Positions 29,532 to 38,409 of a stretch of 64,000 nucleotides of DNA are shown piece after piece. The translations under genes were made by a program, and so were the position numbers. Origin of the DNA: Peptococcaceae bacterium BRH_c8a (GTDB lineage: Bacteria > Bacillota > Desulfotomaculia > Desulfotomaculales > Desulfallaceae). The notes under the pieces are model-generated. The model worked only from the letters and a program-made list of their open reading frames with translations, ran no database searches and was not told the DNA's origin. The DNA is taken from positions 1 to 64,000 of the forward strand of contig LADP01000033.1 of assembly GCA_000961575.1 (NCBI GenBank), read 5' to 3'. Numbering within the stretch: the first letter of the stretch is position 1; every line of letters begins with the position of its first letter.

Positions 29532-29897
29532 TTGTTTAGACTTCTGAAAAGCTTTGGCTGGGCCTTATCGGGTATCCGGCAAGTGTCAATGACCCAGCCC
29601 AATATGAAAATTCACCTGGCAGCGGCTTTGCTGGTTATAATAGTTTGTGTGTCATTATTGCATATGCCGGCCTTGGAACTAGCCATTGTAATCCTGGCCA
29701 TCTTCATGGTGTTGGTAGCGGAAACGTTCAACACCGCTGTAGAGGCAACGGTTGACCTGACTACCAGCCGCAGACACCCACTGGCCAAGGTGGCTAAGGA
29801 CGCTGCCGCCGGGGCGGTATTGCTCACCGCTGTAAATGCCATTGTAGTGGCTTATCTGCTAATCTGGCCCTACCTAAAAAACCAAATACTGAGGTGA
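29532..29897 (+). CDS. dgkA: undecaprenol/diacylglycerol kinase
   Basis: Small trimeric membrane kinase (121 residues) that phosphorylates undecaprenol in Gram-positives, recycling the lipid carrier. It has three membrane segments and the signature VAETFNTAVEATVDL. TTG start. The cdd start follows four bases after its stop. Confidence 0.92.
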   Translation: MFRLLKSFGWALSGIRQVSMTQPNMKIHLAAALLVIIVCVSLLHMPALELAIVILAIFMVLVAETFNTAVEATVDLTTSRRHPLAKVAKDAAAGAVLLTAVNAIVVAYLLIWPYLKNQILR

Positions 29898-29901
29898 TGG
29901 T

Positions 29902-30288
29902 ATGAAGCCTGAAGAACTGGTGCAACATGCCCTGAAAGCCAGGGAAAAAGCATATGCCCCTTACTCCCATTTCAAAGTGGGAGCTGCTATACTTACCGAT
30001 GACGGGGAAGTATTCACCGGCTGCAACGTGGAAAACGCCTCTTACGGCCTGACGGTTTGCGCTGAGCGGGTGGCACTGTTTAAGGCAGTCTCCCTGGACA
30101 AGCGCAACTTTTCTGCCATCGCCATTTTTGCCGGCACTGACGACTACTGCAGTCCGTGCGGCGCCTGCCGCCAGGTGCTGGCCGAATTCGGCGGCAGTAC
30201 CAAAGTGTACATGGCCAACCGTAAAGGTGAATACCGCGAAATGACCGTGGCCCAGCTGCTGCCGGCAGCCTTCAATTTAGAGATGTAG
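29902..30288 (+). CDS. cdd: cytidine deaminase
   Basis: Deaminates cytidine and deoxycytidine to uridines in pyrimidine salvage. The 128-residue tetrameric-type enzyme has SHFKVGAA, GCNVENASYG, the zinc/catalytic CAERVA and PCGACRQVL. It is the standard neighbour between dgkA and era. Confidence 0.96.
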   Translation: MKPEELVQHALKAREKAYAPYSHFKVGAAILTDDGEVFTGCNVENASYGLTVCAERVALFKAVSLDKRNFSAIAIFAGTDDYCSPCGACRQVLAEFGGSTKVYMANRKGEYREMTVAQLLPAAFNLEM

Positions 30289-30359
30289 CCCAGAAGCGGC
30301 TTTTTACCTAATTACAGTATTTAATAGAAACTAAGCGACCCGGGAGGATTTGATATTTT

Positions 30360-31256
30360 ATGCTTGAATCAGGTTTTAAATCAGGTTTTGTATCCATTGT
30401 AGGCCGCACCAACGTGGGTAAATCCACCCTGTTGAACAAAATGGTAGGGCAAAAGGTGGCGATAATGTCCGACAAGCCCCAGACTACCCGGCACAAAATT
30501 CAGGCTGCGCTTACCGGGGACGGCTTTCAAATTGTTTTTCTAGATACCCCGGGCATCCACAAACCCAAGCACAGGTTGGGCGAGCACATGGTTAAGCTGG
30601 CGCTGAACACACTGCGGGAAGTGGACATGGTAATGCTAATGGTGGAAGCGGCCATGCCGGGCCCCGGCGACCGTTACATTTTGGAGCAGATTAAGCATAT
30701 AAAAAACCCGGTGATGCTGGTAATCAACAAAATTGACTTGGTGGATAAGAATGATTTGCTGGCAATTATCGACACCTTTCAAAAGGGACACAACTTTGCA
30801 GAGATCGTACCCGTTTCGGCCTTAAACGGTGAAAATGTCCAGCGCCTGCCCGAGATAATTACCGCTTACATGCCCGAAGGGCCCCAGTATTACCCTGACG
30901 ATATGGTAGTGGATCGGCCCGAACGGTTTATCATGTCCGAAATCATCAGGGAAAAAGTGCTGCACCTGACCAGCCAGGAAATACCTCACTCCGTAGCTGT
31001 GGTGGTGGATCAAATCGAAGAACGCCCCAACGACCTGTTGGCGGTGAGCGCCACAATCTACACCGAGCGGGACAGCCAAAAAGGGATCTTAATCGGCAAA
31101 GGCGGGGGGATGCTCAAACAGGTGGGCCAACTGGCCCGGGAAGAAATCGAGGTTCTGCTGGGTTCACATATATTCCTGGAACTGTGGGTAAAAGTGAAGA
31201 AAGATTGGCGCAACCGGGAGAACTACATGAAAAACTTCGGGTTGATGGAGAATTGA
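30360..31256 (+). CDS. era: GTPase Era
   Basis: Essential 30S assembly GTPase. The 298 residues show GRTNVGKSTLLN (G1), the effector loop QTTRHK, DTPGIHKPKH (G3), NKID (G4), and a C-terminal KH domain with IGKGGGMLKQVG. ATG start behind GGGAGG. Confidence 0.97.
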   Translation: MLESGFKSGFVSIVGRTNVGKSTLLNKMVGQKVAIMSDKPQTTRHKIQAALTGDGFQIVFLDTPGIHKPKHRLGEHMVKLALNTLREVDMVMLMVEAAMPGPGDRYILEQIKHIKNPVMLVINKIDLVDKNDLLAIIDTFQKGHNFAEIVPVSALNGENVQRLPEIITAYMPEGPQYYPDDMVVDRPERFIMSEIIREKVLHLTSQEIPHSVAVVVDQIEERPNDLLAVSATIYTERDSQKGILIGKGGGMLKQVGQLAREEIEVLLGSHIFLELWVKVKKDWRNRENYMKNFGLMEN

Positions 31257-31271
31257 ATCCCGGAAAATTCA

Positions 31272-31301
31272 TTGACACATCTCGCGGGCTAGTAATATGA
31301 T
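31272..31301 (+). promoter_or_regulatory. promoter of the M-box/corA transcript
   Basis: TTGACA (31272-31277), 18-bp spacer, TATGAT (31296-31301), about 25 bases before the M-box aptamer. Confidence 0.8.
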
Positions 31302-31325
31302 ATAAACATAACTAAACAGCATTCT

Positions 31326-31426
31326 TCGTTAGGTGAGGCTACTGTACAGACACAGGCCACTGCCCGGAAATGTCGAGAGACAGTAACGGGTCAACTGATA
31401 TTACCGAAATAAGGTTTTATCTAACG
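31326..31426 (+). promoter_or_regulatory. M-box (ykoK) Mg2+ riboswitch aptamer
   Basis: The sequence matches the M-box core: CGTTAGGTGAGGCTAC at the 5' side, CTGCCCGGAAATGTCGAGAG, and a closing CTAACG that pairs with the first bases. M-box RNAs sense Mg2+ and turn off Mg2+ transporter genes. It lies upstream of corA and is followed by a terminator at 31510. Confidence 0.93.
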
Positions 31427-31509
31427 TGGCTGAGAAATTTTTATTTCTCTAGCTGTATTGAGCCAAAACTTGTACGAGTGAAGAAGGCGGATAATGGTCT
31501 GTTATTATT

Positions 31510-31545
31510 GGCCTTCCTAAACGTGGAGGCCTTTATATTTTTTTT
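31510..31545 (+). terminator. M-box expression-platform terminator
   Basis: GGCCTTC (31510-31516) pairs with GGAGGCC (31525-31531, one T-G), then a T tract to 31545. High Mg2+ should favour this hairpin and stop transcription before corA. Confidence 0.85.
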
Positions 31546-31615
31546 AGGGAAGTTTATTGTGTTAGTTTGCTGTTTTTATTTTTTAACAATATGGTTGAAG
31601 AGGGGGTGACCTTGC

Positions 31616-31717
31616 ATGGAAGAATCGGCATACCGACGATGGATGTCAGCCGATAGTGAACTTAAAATGTTAGCAATCCATGGAGGTGGCCCCAATGATC
31701 AAGACATACTTATTTGA
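31616..31717 (+). CDS. possible leader peptide overlapping corA
   Basis: A 33-codon frame with a good GAGGGGG SD nine bases before ATG 31616. It encodes MEESAYRRWMSADSELKM... and stops at 31717, 20 bases inside corA. Position between the M-box terminator and corA recalls leader peptides such as corL of Salmonella corA (analogy only). Too short to judge coding potential. Confidence 0.35.
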   Translation: MEESAYRRWMSADSELKMLAIHGGGPNDQDILI

Positions 31718-32666
31718 CTCGACTCGGGGGCAGTTGTTGCATGATGTGGACCTGTCCCGGCAGGATTTATTTCGGCATCAGGATGATTTGCTCTGGGTGG
31801 ATCTTTTTGATTTTAACGATCAAGAATTAAATTACGTAGCCAAGGTTTTCGATTTTCATTACCTGGCAGTTGAGGACTGCCTGCAGCACAGCCCCCGGGC
31901 CAAGGTGGACGCATATGAAAGTTTCTATTTCTTCGTGCTTCACGCCTTGCGTTATAAGGAAGACAGCGACGAGGAAATTACCCTGGAACAATTAAACGTT
32001 TTTTTGAATGCCAATTTGGTGGTTACTGTACACCGCAGACCGCTGCCCACTCTGGGGCGCATAGCCAGGGATTGCCTGAATAAAAAAACCGCTTACCTGG
32101 AAAACGGGTCAGATAGATTTTTATACCATATTCTTGACGGATTAACAGACGAGTATTTTCCCATCCTGGACAGGGTAGATCAACGGGTTGACGAACTAGA
32201 GGATCAGCTTTACGAGCAGCCGAATAAGGAAATTACCGAGGAGTTTTTAGCCCTAAAAAGGACTATTTTATCTATGCGCCGGGCCATCCAGCCGCAGAAG
32301 AGAATGTTTTCCGGGGTCAACGGGAAGTACGTATTCCAGGTGGCCAAGGAAAACGAACCATATTATCTGGACTTGTTAGACCATATCGAGCGGATCACAG
32401 ATTCTCTAAACAGTTTCCGTGACCTCCTGGACGGCGTCTTGGAAACCTATTATTCTACTATTACCGCCCGGACCAACGAAAGCATCCGGGTATTGACGGT
32501 GATATCGTTTATTTTCATGCCTCTGACCTTTGTGACCGGTTTCTTCGGTATGAACGTGCCGCTGCCCGATCAGCAAAGCGTGTGGTCCACTGTGGCCATT
32601 ACCGCCGGGCTGTTGGGTGCCACCGGCGGGATGTTAATGATATTTAAGAAAAAGAACTGGATTTAA
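31695..32666 (+). CDS. corA: CorA-family Mg2+/Co2+ transporter
   Basis: Pentameric divalent-cation channel. The 323 residues have the cytoplasmic funnel, a long stalk helix, two C-terminal membrane helices, and the pore signature GMN (FFGMNVPLPDQQ). The tail ends KKKNW. ATG 31695 is chosen because GGAGGTGG precedes it; the in-frame ATG at 31680 overlaps that SD. Controlled by the M-box. Its 3' end overlaps convergent ubiX by 23 bases. Confidence 0.94.
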   Translation: MIKTYLFDSTRGQLLHDVDLSRQDLFRHQDDLLWVDLFDFNDQELNYVAKVFDFHYLAVEDCLQHSPRAKVDAYESFYFFVLHALRYKEDSDEEITLEQLNVFLNANLVVTVHRRPLPTLGRIARDCLNKKTAYLENGSDRFLYHILDGLTDEYFPILDRVDQRVDELEDQLYEQPNKEITEEFLALKRTILSMRRAIQPQKRMFSGVNGKYVFQVAKENEPYYLDLLDHIERITDSLNSFRDLLDGVLETYYSTITARTNESIRVLTVISFIFMPLTFVTGFFGMNVPLPDQQSVWSTVAITAGLLGATGGMLMIFKKKNWI

Positions 32667-33222
32667 TGTTTTCTCGCCAGCGGGGTGCAAGGCTGTTATC
32701 TATGCCCAATAGATCCATGACCCGCCCGGTGGTCTGCATCACCAGGTCGGTTATAGTGGTGGGCCGGTGGTAAAAGGCTGGTACCGGCGGCATAATTACC
32801 GCTCCGGCCCGGGCCAGTTTGAGCATGTTTTCCAAGTGAATCTCATGCAGCGGCGTTTCACGGGGCAGCAGTATCAGCGGGCGTTTCTCTTTCATGGTCA
32901 CGTCGGCGGCGCGGGTAATCAGGTTATCGGCAAAACCGGTGGCCAGCGCGGCCAGGGTTTTCATGCTACACGGGGCTATCACCATACCTCCATGCCGAAA
33001 AGAACCGCTGGCGATGGGAGCGGTCATATCATCAGCATCGTGCGTTGTGGCAGCCAACTGCCCTATAGAAATATTTTTATAGTCGGTTTCTATCTCAATG
33101 GTGCGCTTGGCCCACTGGCTGAGCACCAGGTGAGTTTCCACGCCGGCCCTGGTTAGTTCGCGAACTAGGGTGATGCCGTAAATCGCGCCTGTGGCGCCAG
33201 TAATGCCTACAACAATACGCAA
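32644..33222 (-). CDS. ubiX: flavin prenyltransferase UbiX
   Basis: Makes prenylated FMN, the cofactor of UbiD-type decarboxylases. The 192 residues have VVGITGATGAIYG, IAPCSMKTLAALATG and PRETPLHEIHL. No ubiD is visible in the window. I place the start at TTG 33222, because AAAGGGAG lies seven bases before it; the ATG at 33240 overlaps that SD. The gene ends inside the corA coding region, convergent overlap. Confidence 0.93.
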   Translation of the reverse strand: MRIVVGITGATGAIYGITLVRELTRAGVETHLVLSQWAKRTIEIETDYKNISIGQLAATTHDADDMTAPIASGSFRHGGMVIAPCSMKTLAALATGFADNLITRAADVTMKEKRPLILLPRETPLHEIHLENMLKLARAGAVIMPPVPAFYHRPTTITDLVMQTTGRVMDLLGIDNSLAPRWRENIKSSSFS

Positions 33223-33339
33223 TGTATAACTCCCTTTCATACAAAGGTTGGCTCAAAATCGCGCTTTTTATCAAAGAATGGAATTAAATATATAATTTCA
33301 ACGCCAGCCGGGCATTATCCTTTACCCATACACTATGGG

Positions 33340-33474
33340 TGGCGATAGGCTCTACCCCATGCTATAATTTTAACAGTCCGGCAGGAATTTATTATATGTT
33401 ATCAGGTAAGCGGCCCGGTGAGGCCGTTTGTTTAGTGTCAGGGGGATGTGCCAAAGGAACCGCTCCCCTAACAC
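33340..33474 (+). promoter_or_regulatory. recO promoter and structured leader
   Basis: An extended -10 TGCTATAAT ends at 33368 with a weak -35 (TGGCGA). The roughly 115-base leader folds as a GGCC-stem hairpin (33411-33425) and a second stem, GTGT..GGGGA with TCCCC..ACAC (33435-33474), just before the recO SD. Confidence 0.5.
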
Positions 33475-33492
33475 AAAGGATGTGGATAATAT

Positions 33493-34251
33493 ATGAAGCT
33501 TTACGGCGTGCAGGCGGTAGTGCTTAATTCGCGGCAGATGCGCGACGCTGATCGTGTACTGACCCTGTATTCCAGGGAAAAGGGGAAAATACAAGCGGTG
33601 GCCCATGGGGTCAGCAAGCCCACCAGCCGCAAGCGGGGGGCGGTACAACCCTTTTGCCACAGCGAATTTATGCTGCGCCGGGGCCGGGAACTGGATACCG
33701 TCAGCCAGTGCGAGGGCCGGGATATCTTTCCCGGGCTGTGGAACGACCTGGACAGAATGGGCTACGCCGCCTACGTTTCCGAAATAGTGGACGGCCTGAC
33801 AGTTGACGGAGAGCCCAACAAAGCGGTCTTCGACCTGCTGTTGGGTACCCTGGGTAAGTTGGAGACGGCAAACGTACCTGATCTGACGGTAAGGGGTTTT
33901 GAACTAAGGCTGGTTTCTTTGCTTGGTTACCGGCCGCACTTGGATAGTTGCGTCAGCTGTGGAAACGAGTCTTTGAACCCGGTGGCGGTTTTTAGCGCGG
34001 CAAACGGCGGTTTACTCTGTAAAAGCTGTGCTGCCGGTACAGGTGAGGTGCCTTGCACCGGGGAGACAGTGGCAGTAATGAGGTTGCTGCTAAATTGGGA
34101 TCCGGCCAAGGTGGGCCGGCTGAGGGTTTCCATACGTTCCCGGGATGAGATGCGCAAGGCGATGGGGGAATACTTACAGTGGCTTACCGAGAAGCGCTCC
34201 CGTTCAATGCATTTTCTGGAGAGTGTCAAGGAATACCGGACGACCGATTGA
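33493..34251 (+). CDS. recO: DNA repair protein RecO
   Basis: Recombination mediator that loads RecA with RecF/RecR. 252 residues: N-terminal OB fold (YGVQAVVLNSRQMRDADRVLTLYSREKGK) and a C-terminal helical domain with a zinc site, CVSCGNE and LLCKSC. Start ATG with an AAAGGATG-type SD. Usual neighbour of era and glyQS. Confidence 0.95.
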   Translation: MKLYGVQAVVLNSRQMRDADRVLTLYSREKGKIQAVAHGVSKPTSRKRGAVQPFCHSEFMLRRGRELDTVSQCEGRDIFPGLWNDLDRMGYAAYVSEIVDGLTVDGEPNKAVFDLLLGTLGKLETANVPDLTVRGFELRLVSLLGYRPHLDSCVSCGNESLNPVAVFSAANGGLLCKSCAAGTGEVPCTGETVAVMRLLLNWDPAKVGRLRVSIRSRDEMRKAMGEYLQWLTEKRSRSMHFLESVKEYRTTD

Positions 34252-34284
34252 CGCATTATGTATATTGGCTATTGAAAAGGTTAA

Positions 34285-34320
34285 ATTATCCCCTAAAGCA
34301 ATAAACCTAAGGGGGATAAT
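34285..34320 (+). promoter_or_regulatory. hairpin masking the SD of the DUF4342 gene
   Basis: ATTATCCCC (34285-34293) is the exact complement of GGGGATAAT (34312-34320), which contains the only SD for the ATG at 34325. Folding would block initiation. Confidence 0.6.
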
Positions 34321-34324
34321 GCAT

Positions 34325-34816
34325 ATGAGTAACGAACTGGGAAAAATCGATGTAATTAGAGAGCGTACCGGGGCAACTTACCGGGAAGCCAAGCAGGCTT
34401 TGGAAGAGGCCGGTGGAGACGTGGTGCAGGCGCTGATTAACCTGGAAGAAGGGGCAAAGGATTGCGGTGCCAAGGACTTTGCCGGTCAGAAAGTATTCGG
34501 GCAAAACGTATTTGGGCATGAACTAATGGACAATATCAAGGATGTATTGCAGCGGGGCCAGACCACCAGAATCAGGATCAAGCAGGGGGATCGTACTGTT
34601 TTCGAAGTACCGGCTTCGGTTGGGGCCGTAGGTATATTGGCAGCTCTGGCCAGTAGTGAACTGGCGCTGTTGGGCGCCCTTGGCTCGGTGGCTGCCATGT
34701 CTAAAAAATATACCTTGGAATTTGACCGTACTAATAAGAACGACAAAGAGGAAGTCGGAGTGGAAGCAAACGAGATTAAAGAAACTTTTACTTTTAAAAA
34801 CGACCAATTGCAATAA
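34325..34816 (+). CDS. UBA-like plus DUF4342 protein
   Basis: 163 residues: an N-terminal UBA/TS-N-like three-helix domain (VIRERTGATYREAKQALEEAGGDVVQALINLEE) similar to that of EF-Ts/NAC, and a DUF4342 domain (RIKQGDRTVFEVPASVGAVGILAALASSELALLGALGSVAAM) with a hydrophobic hairpin. Function unknown; possibly membrane-associated. ATG 34325 is chosen for SD spacing; the longer frame reading back into recO is not supported. Confidence 0.82.
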   Translation: MSNELGKIDVIRERTGATYREAKQALEEAGGDVVQALINLEEGAKDCGAKDFAGQKVFGQNVFGHELMDNIKDVLQRGQTTRIRIKQGDRTVFEVPASVGAVGILAALASSELALLGALGSVAAMSKKYTLEFDRTNKNDKEEVGVEANEIKETFTFKNDQLQ

Positions 34817-34827
34817 ACTGTTATTAA

Positions 34828-34856
34828 TTGACTTTATGCCGCAAATTTGATAAATT
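34828..34856 (+). promoter_or_regulatory. promoter of glyQS T-box transcript
   Basis: TTGACT (34828-34833), 17-bp spacer, TAAATT (34851-34856). Confidence 0.65.
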
Positions 34857-34869
34857 TGTTTTGTTAAGT

Positions 34870-35130
34870 AATATAAAAGTATGCGATGAGGGAAAGAGTA
34901 TCCGGGTTAGTTTCGCCCAGAGAGCCGGCGGATGGTGCAAGCCGGTGGAATTGCCCGGTGAAAGGGGTTCCCGAGCCGCAGGAGGAACGCCGGTTTTAAT
35001 TTTAGCCGGTTAGTAAAGCCTGCACTTTTTAAAGTGGGCCGCCCGGTGTTGCCGGGGGTCAAACAGGGTGGAACCGCGGGAAATACCTCCCGTCCCTGGC
35101 TATAAGCCGGGCCGGGGGGTTTTTATATTT
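34870..35130 (+). promoter_or_regulatory. T-box leader of glyQS
   Basis: Contains the T-box core AGGGTGGAACCGCGGG (35065-35080), upstream stems, and a GC-rich terminator ending GCCGGGCCGGGGGGTTTTT at 35124. Uncharged tRNA-Gly should pair with the specifier loop and the TGGA bulge, melt the terminator and switch on glyQS. I could not place the Gly specifier codon with certainty. Confidence 0.93.
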
Positions 35131-35210
35131 CAGGAGTAAGGAGTCAGGAGTCAGAAGGAAAGCTTGGTTTATCGTCTTTAATTATTCTGATTCTGACTCC
35201 TGAATACCTG
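35131..35210. repeat. AGTCAG-family inverted-repeat element, copy 2
   Basis: GGAGTCAGGAGTCAGAAG at the left and TTCTGACTCCTGAAT at the right, with GGTTTATCGTCTTTAATT between. The core is nearly identical to copy 3 (38213). It lies between the T-box terminator and the glyQ SD, so it is part of the glyQS mRNA. Confidence 0.85.
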
Positions 35211-35231
35211 TTATTAAAGGAGGTTGTGGTT

Positions 35232-36110
35232 GTGAACTTTCAGGAAATCGTATTGGCCCTGAACGAATTTTGGGCCAGGCAGAACTGTATCATTCAGCAG
35301 CCCTATGACGTGGAAAAGGGCGCCGGCACCATGAACCCGGCCACTTCACTGCGGGCGCTGGGGCCGGAACCCTGGCGGGTGGCTTACGTGGAGCCATCCA
35401 GGCGTCCCACCGATGGTCGTTATGGTGAAAACCCCAACCGGCTGCAGCATTATTACCAGTACCAGGTAATTTTAAAGCCGTCACCGGACGATGTGCTGGA
35501 TGTTTACCTGGACAGCCTGCGGGCCATCGGCGTAGACCCGCTTAAACACGACATTCGGTTCGTGGAGGATAACTGGGAATCCCCAACTTTGGGTGCCTGG
35601 GGTCTGGGCTGGGAGGTGTGGCTGGACGGCATGGAGATTACCCAGTTTACCTATTTCCAACAGTGTGGCGGTCTTGACTGCCGGCCGGTGAGCGCCGAAA
35701 TTACTTACGGCCTGGAACGGCTGGCCATGTACATACAGGAAAAGGACAGTGTTTACGATATCCAGTGGGTAAAAGACATTAATTACGGTGATGTGCACCA
35801 CCGGGGCGAGGTTGAGCATTCCCATTATAACTTCAACGAGGCCGACACCGACATGCTATTTAAATTGTTTGAAATGTATGAGCGGGAAGCAACCCGGATT
35901 GGCGAAAAAGGTCTGGTGCTGCCGGCTTACGATTACGTGTTGAAGTGTTCGCACGCTTTTAACTTATTAGACGCTCGGGGCGCTATCAGCGTCACGGAAC
36001 GAACCGGATTTATCCACCGGGTGCGCAACATGGCCCGGTTGTGTGCGGAAAAATACGTGGCCCAGCGGGAAGAAATGGGTTACCCCTTGCTTCAAAAGGA
36101 GGGTGCCTAG
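35232..36110 (+). CDS. glyQ: glycyl-tRNA synthetase alpha subunit
   Basis: Catalytic class II core of the heterotetrameric bacterial GlyRS. 292 residues with [34 protein letters not shown] and [13 protein letters not shown] 35232 lies eight bases after AAAGGAGG; GTG 35226 is too close. The glyS ATG abuts its stop. Confidence 0.96.
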   Translation: MNFQEIVLALNEFWARQNCIIQQPYDVEKGAGTMNPATSLRALGPEPWRVAYVEPSRRPTDGRYGENPNRLQHYYQYQVILKPSPDDVLDVYLDSLRAIGVDPLKHDIRFVEDNWESPTLGAWGLGWEVWLDGMEITQFTYFQQCGGLDCRPVSAEITYGLERLAMYIQEKDSVYDIQWVKDINYGDVHHRGEVEHSHYNFNEADTDMLFKLFEMYEREATRIGEKGLVLPAYDYVLKCSHAFNLLDARGAISVTERTGFIHRVRNMARLCAEKYVAQREEMGYPLLQKEGA

Positions 36111-38198
36111 ATGGCTAAAGATTTCTTATTGGAAATAGGCGTTGAAGAACTGCCGGCCCGGTTTTTAATGCCGGCCCTGGAACAACTGCGTGAACAAGCG
36201 CAAACGGCGTTGAAGGAGAACAGGCTGGCCCATGGGGAGATTATTACCTGCGGCACGCCACGACGGATCACTCTATACGTGCGGGAAGTGGCGGATAAAC
36301 AGGAGTCGCTGGCCCAAGAGGTCAAAGGGCCGGCGGTAAAGGTGGCGTTTAACGCTACGGGTGAGCCCACCCGTGCCGCCCTCGGTTTTGCCAAGAGCAA
36401 TGGGGTGCAGGTGAATGACTTGGTGCGTAGGTCGGTGGGCCCGGTAGAGTATGTTTTTGCGGTTAAAAAAGAGGAAGGCCGTACGGCCGGCAAGGTTTTG
36501 CCAGCCCTGGCCCCGGTACTGGTAACGGGGCTGCATTTTGCTAAGCCCATGCGCTGGGGCAGTCTGGAGATGCGGTTTGCCAGACCTATCCGCTGGTTGC
36601 TTTGCCTGTACGGCGATAACGTGGTTAGTTTTGAACTGGCCGGGCTGCAGTCGGGGCGCCACACTTTCGGCCATCGTTTTCTTAGCACGGGGCGGGTGGA
36701 AGTACCCGGTGCCGACGCATACTTTGACGTAATGCGTAAGGCCAATGTTGTGGTAGATGTTGACGAGCGGCGGGAGGAAATCAGGCGTCAGGTAATTGCC
36801 GTGGCCGGGCGGGAAGGCGGTCGGGCCGATATTGACCCCGACCTACTGGACGAAGTCACCAACCTGGTGGAATTACCCACTGCCCTGTGCGGCAGCTTCG
36901 ACGAGGGGTACCTGGAGATGCCCGAGGAGGTTTTAATCACCCCCATGCGGGAACACCAGCGCTATTTCCCGGTACGGGGCAGTGACGATCGGCTGCTGGC
37001 CCGGTTTATTGCCGTCAGCAATGGCGGTGCCGATAACATTGACATCGTCCGGGCGGGCAACGAGAAGGTGCTCCGGGCCCGGCTGTCCGATGCCGCGTTT
37101 TTCTGGCAGGAAGACCTGAAAGCACCGCTGGAGGAAAAGGTGGAGGGGTTAAAAAAAGTTGTTTTCCAGGAAAGCTTGGGTACTATATACGAAAAAGTGC
37201 AGCGGATTACCGCCCTGGCTGATTTCCTGGCTGGGCGCCTTAGCGCGTCACCTGCTGAAAGGGAAGATGCCCTGCGGGCGGCGCAGTTGTCCAAGGCCGA
37301 CCTTTTAACCAACATGGTATATGAATTTCCGGAACTGCAGGGCATCATGGGTCGTGAATATGCACTGCGTTCGGGCGAATCCGCCGGTGTGACCAAGGCT
37401 GTTTACGAGCACTACCTGCCCCGGTTTGCCGGTGATGAACTGCCCAATACTCTGCCTGGTCAAATACTAAGTATCGCGGACAAAATAGACACCCTGGCGG
37501 GCTGCTTCGGGGTGGGTATTCAGCCCACCGGTTCACAGGATCCTTATGCTTTAAGGCGACAGGCTTTGGGCATCTGCCACATTATTATTGAAGGCGGCCT
37601 GGTGCTGTCCCTGACGGAGCTCATTGACAAAGCTTACAGCGGTTACGCCGGACGGGTGAAAATGAAACTATCTCTGGACAAAGTGACTACCGAGATGGAT
37701 GAATTCTTTAGGCAGCGCCTGCGGGGTATGTTCAATGAAAGCGGTTTGCCTTATGATACCGTGGATGCGGTTCTTTCTTCCGGTGTCGACGATATATCCG
37801 GTGCCTGGCTGCGGGGCGGGGCGCTGCAGCAATTCCGTGCCGAACCGGCCTTTGGTGCACTGCTAACCGCATTCACTCGAGCCTACAACCTGGGCAAAAA
37901 AGCCGCGCATGACCGGGTGAACCCGGCGTTTTTTGAAACTGAAGCTGAAAAAGAGCTGTACAGCGCTTTTCAGGCAGCATCTGTCGCTGTAGAAACGGGT
38001 CTGGCTAACCGGGGTTATGCCCGAGCGCTGGCATATGTCGCCGATTTGCGGCAGCCGGTGGACCGTTTCTTTGCTGATGTTATGGTGATGGTGGAGAACG
38101 AGCAGGTCAGAGATAACCGCTTGGCGTTACTTAAGCAGATCGCCGATCTGGCCGGCCGCATTGCCGACCTGAATAAAATAGTACAGCCGGGAAAATAA
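36111..38198 (+). CDS. glyS: glycyl-tRNA synthetase beta subunit
   Basis: tRNA-binding and anticodon-binding subunit of GlyRS, 695 residues. It starts with FLLEIGVEELPARF and shows TPRRITLYV, the HD-like central region, and a C-terminal DALR-type anticodon domain (LADLRQPVDRFFADVMVM). Starts directly at the glyQ stop (coupled translation). Confidence 0.96.
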   Translation: MAKDFLLEIGVEELPARFLMPALEQLREQAQTALKENRLAHGEIITCGTPRRITLYVREVADKQESLAQEVKGPAVKVAFNATGEPTRAALGFAKSNGVQVNDLVRRSVGPVEYVFAVKKEEGRTAGKVLPALAPVLVTGLHFAKPMRWGSLEMRFARPIRWLLCLYGDNVVSFELAGLQSGRHTFGHRFLSTGRVEVPGADAYFDVMRKANVVVDVDERREEIRRQVIAVAGREGGRADIDPDLLDEVTNLVELPTALCGSFDEGYLEMPEEVLITPMREHQRYFPVRGSDDRLLARFIAVSNGGADNIDIVRAGNEKVLRARLSDAAFFWQEDLKAPLEEKVEGLKKVVFQESLGTIYEKVQRITALADFLAGRLSASPAEREDALRAAQLSKADLLTNMVYEFPELQGIMGREYALRSGESAGVTKAVYEHYLPRFAGDELPNTLPGQILSIADKIDTLAGCFGVGIQPTGSQDPYALRRQALGICHIIIEGGLVLSLTELIDKAYSGYAGRVKMKLSLDKVTTEMDEFFRQRLRGMFNESGLPYDTVDAVLSSGVDDISGAWLRGGALQQFRAEPAFGALLTAFTRAYNLGKKAAHDRVNPAFFETEAEKELYSAFQAASVAVETGLANRGYARALAYVADLRQPVDRFFADVMVMVENEQVRDNRLALLKQIADLAGRIADLNKIVQPGK

Positions 38199-38212
38199 CT
38201 CAAGAGCCAGGG

Positions 38213-38285
38213 TTCAGGAGTCAGGAGTCAGGAATAAAGAACGGTTTATCGTCTCTAATTCTTCTGATTTCTGACTCCTGAATTG
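38213..38285. repeat. AGTCAG-family inverted-repeat element, copy 3
   Basis: TCAGGAGTCAGGAGTCAGG at the left and TTCTGACTCCTGAAT (with one extra T) at the right, core GGTTTATCGTCTCTAATT. It sits between glyS and the ccpN-like gene. Confidence 0.85.
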
Positions 38286-38409
38286 TATATACTTGAATTG
38301 TAATAAATATTTTTTTCATTAGAAGGAAAATGCAAAGCCGGTATGTAATATATTATTTATTAAGATAAACATTATTAGTATGGCATAATTGCTCTTAAGG
38401 GGCGATGAT

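Noticed and set aside
31370-31609. 79-codon frame across the M-box region
   Set aside because: It runs through the M-box aptamer and its terminator; no SD; better explained by the riboswitch.
34145-34324. N-terminal extension of the DUF4342 protein into recO
   Set aside because: The extension overlaps recO in another frame and has no family match; ATG 34325 has the SD.
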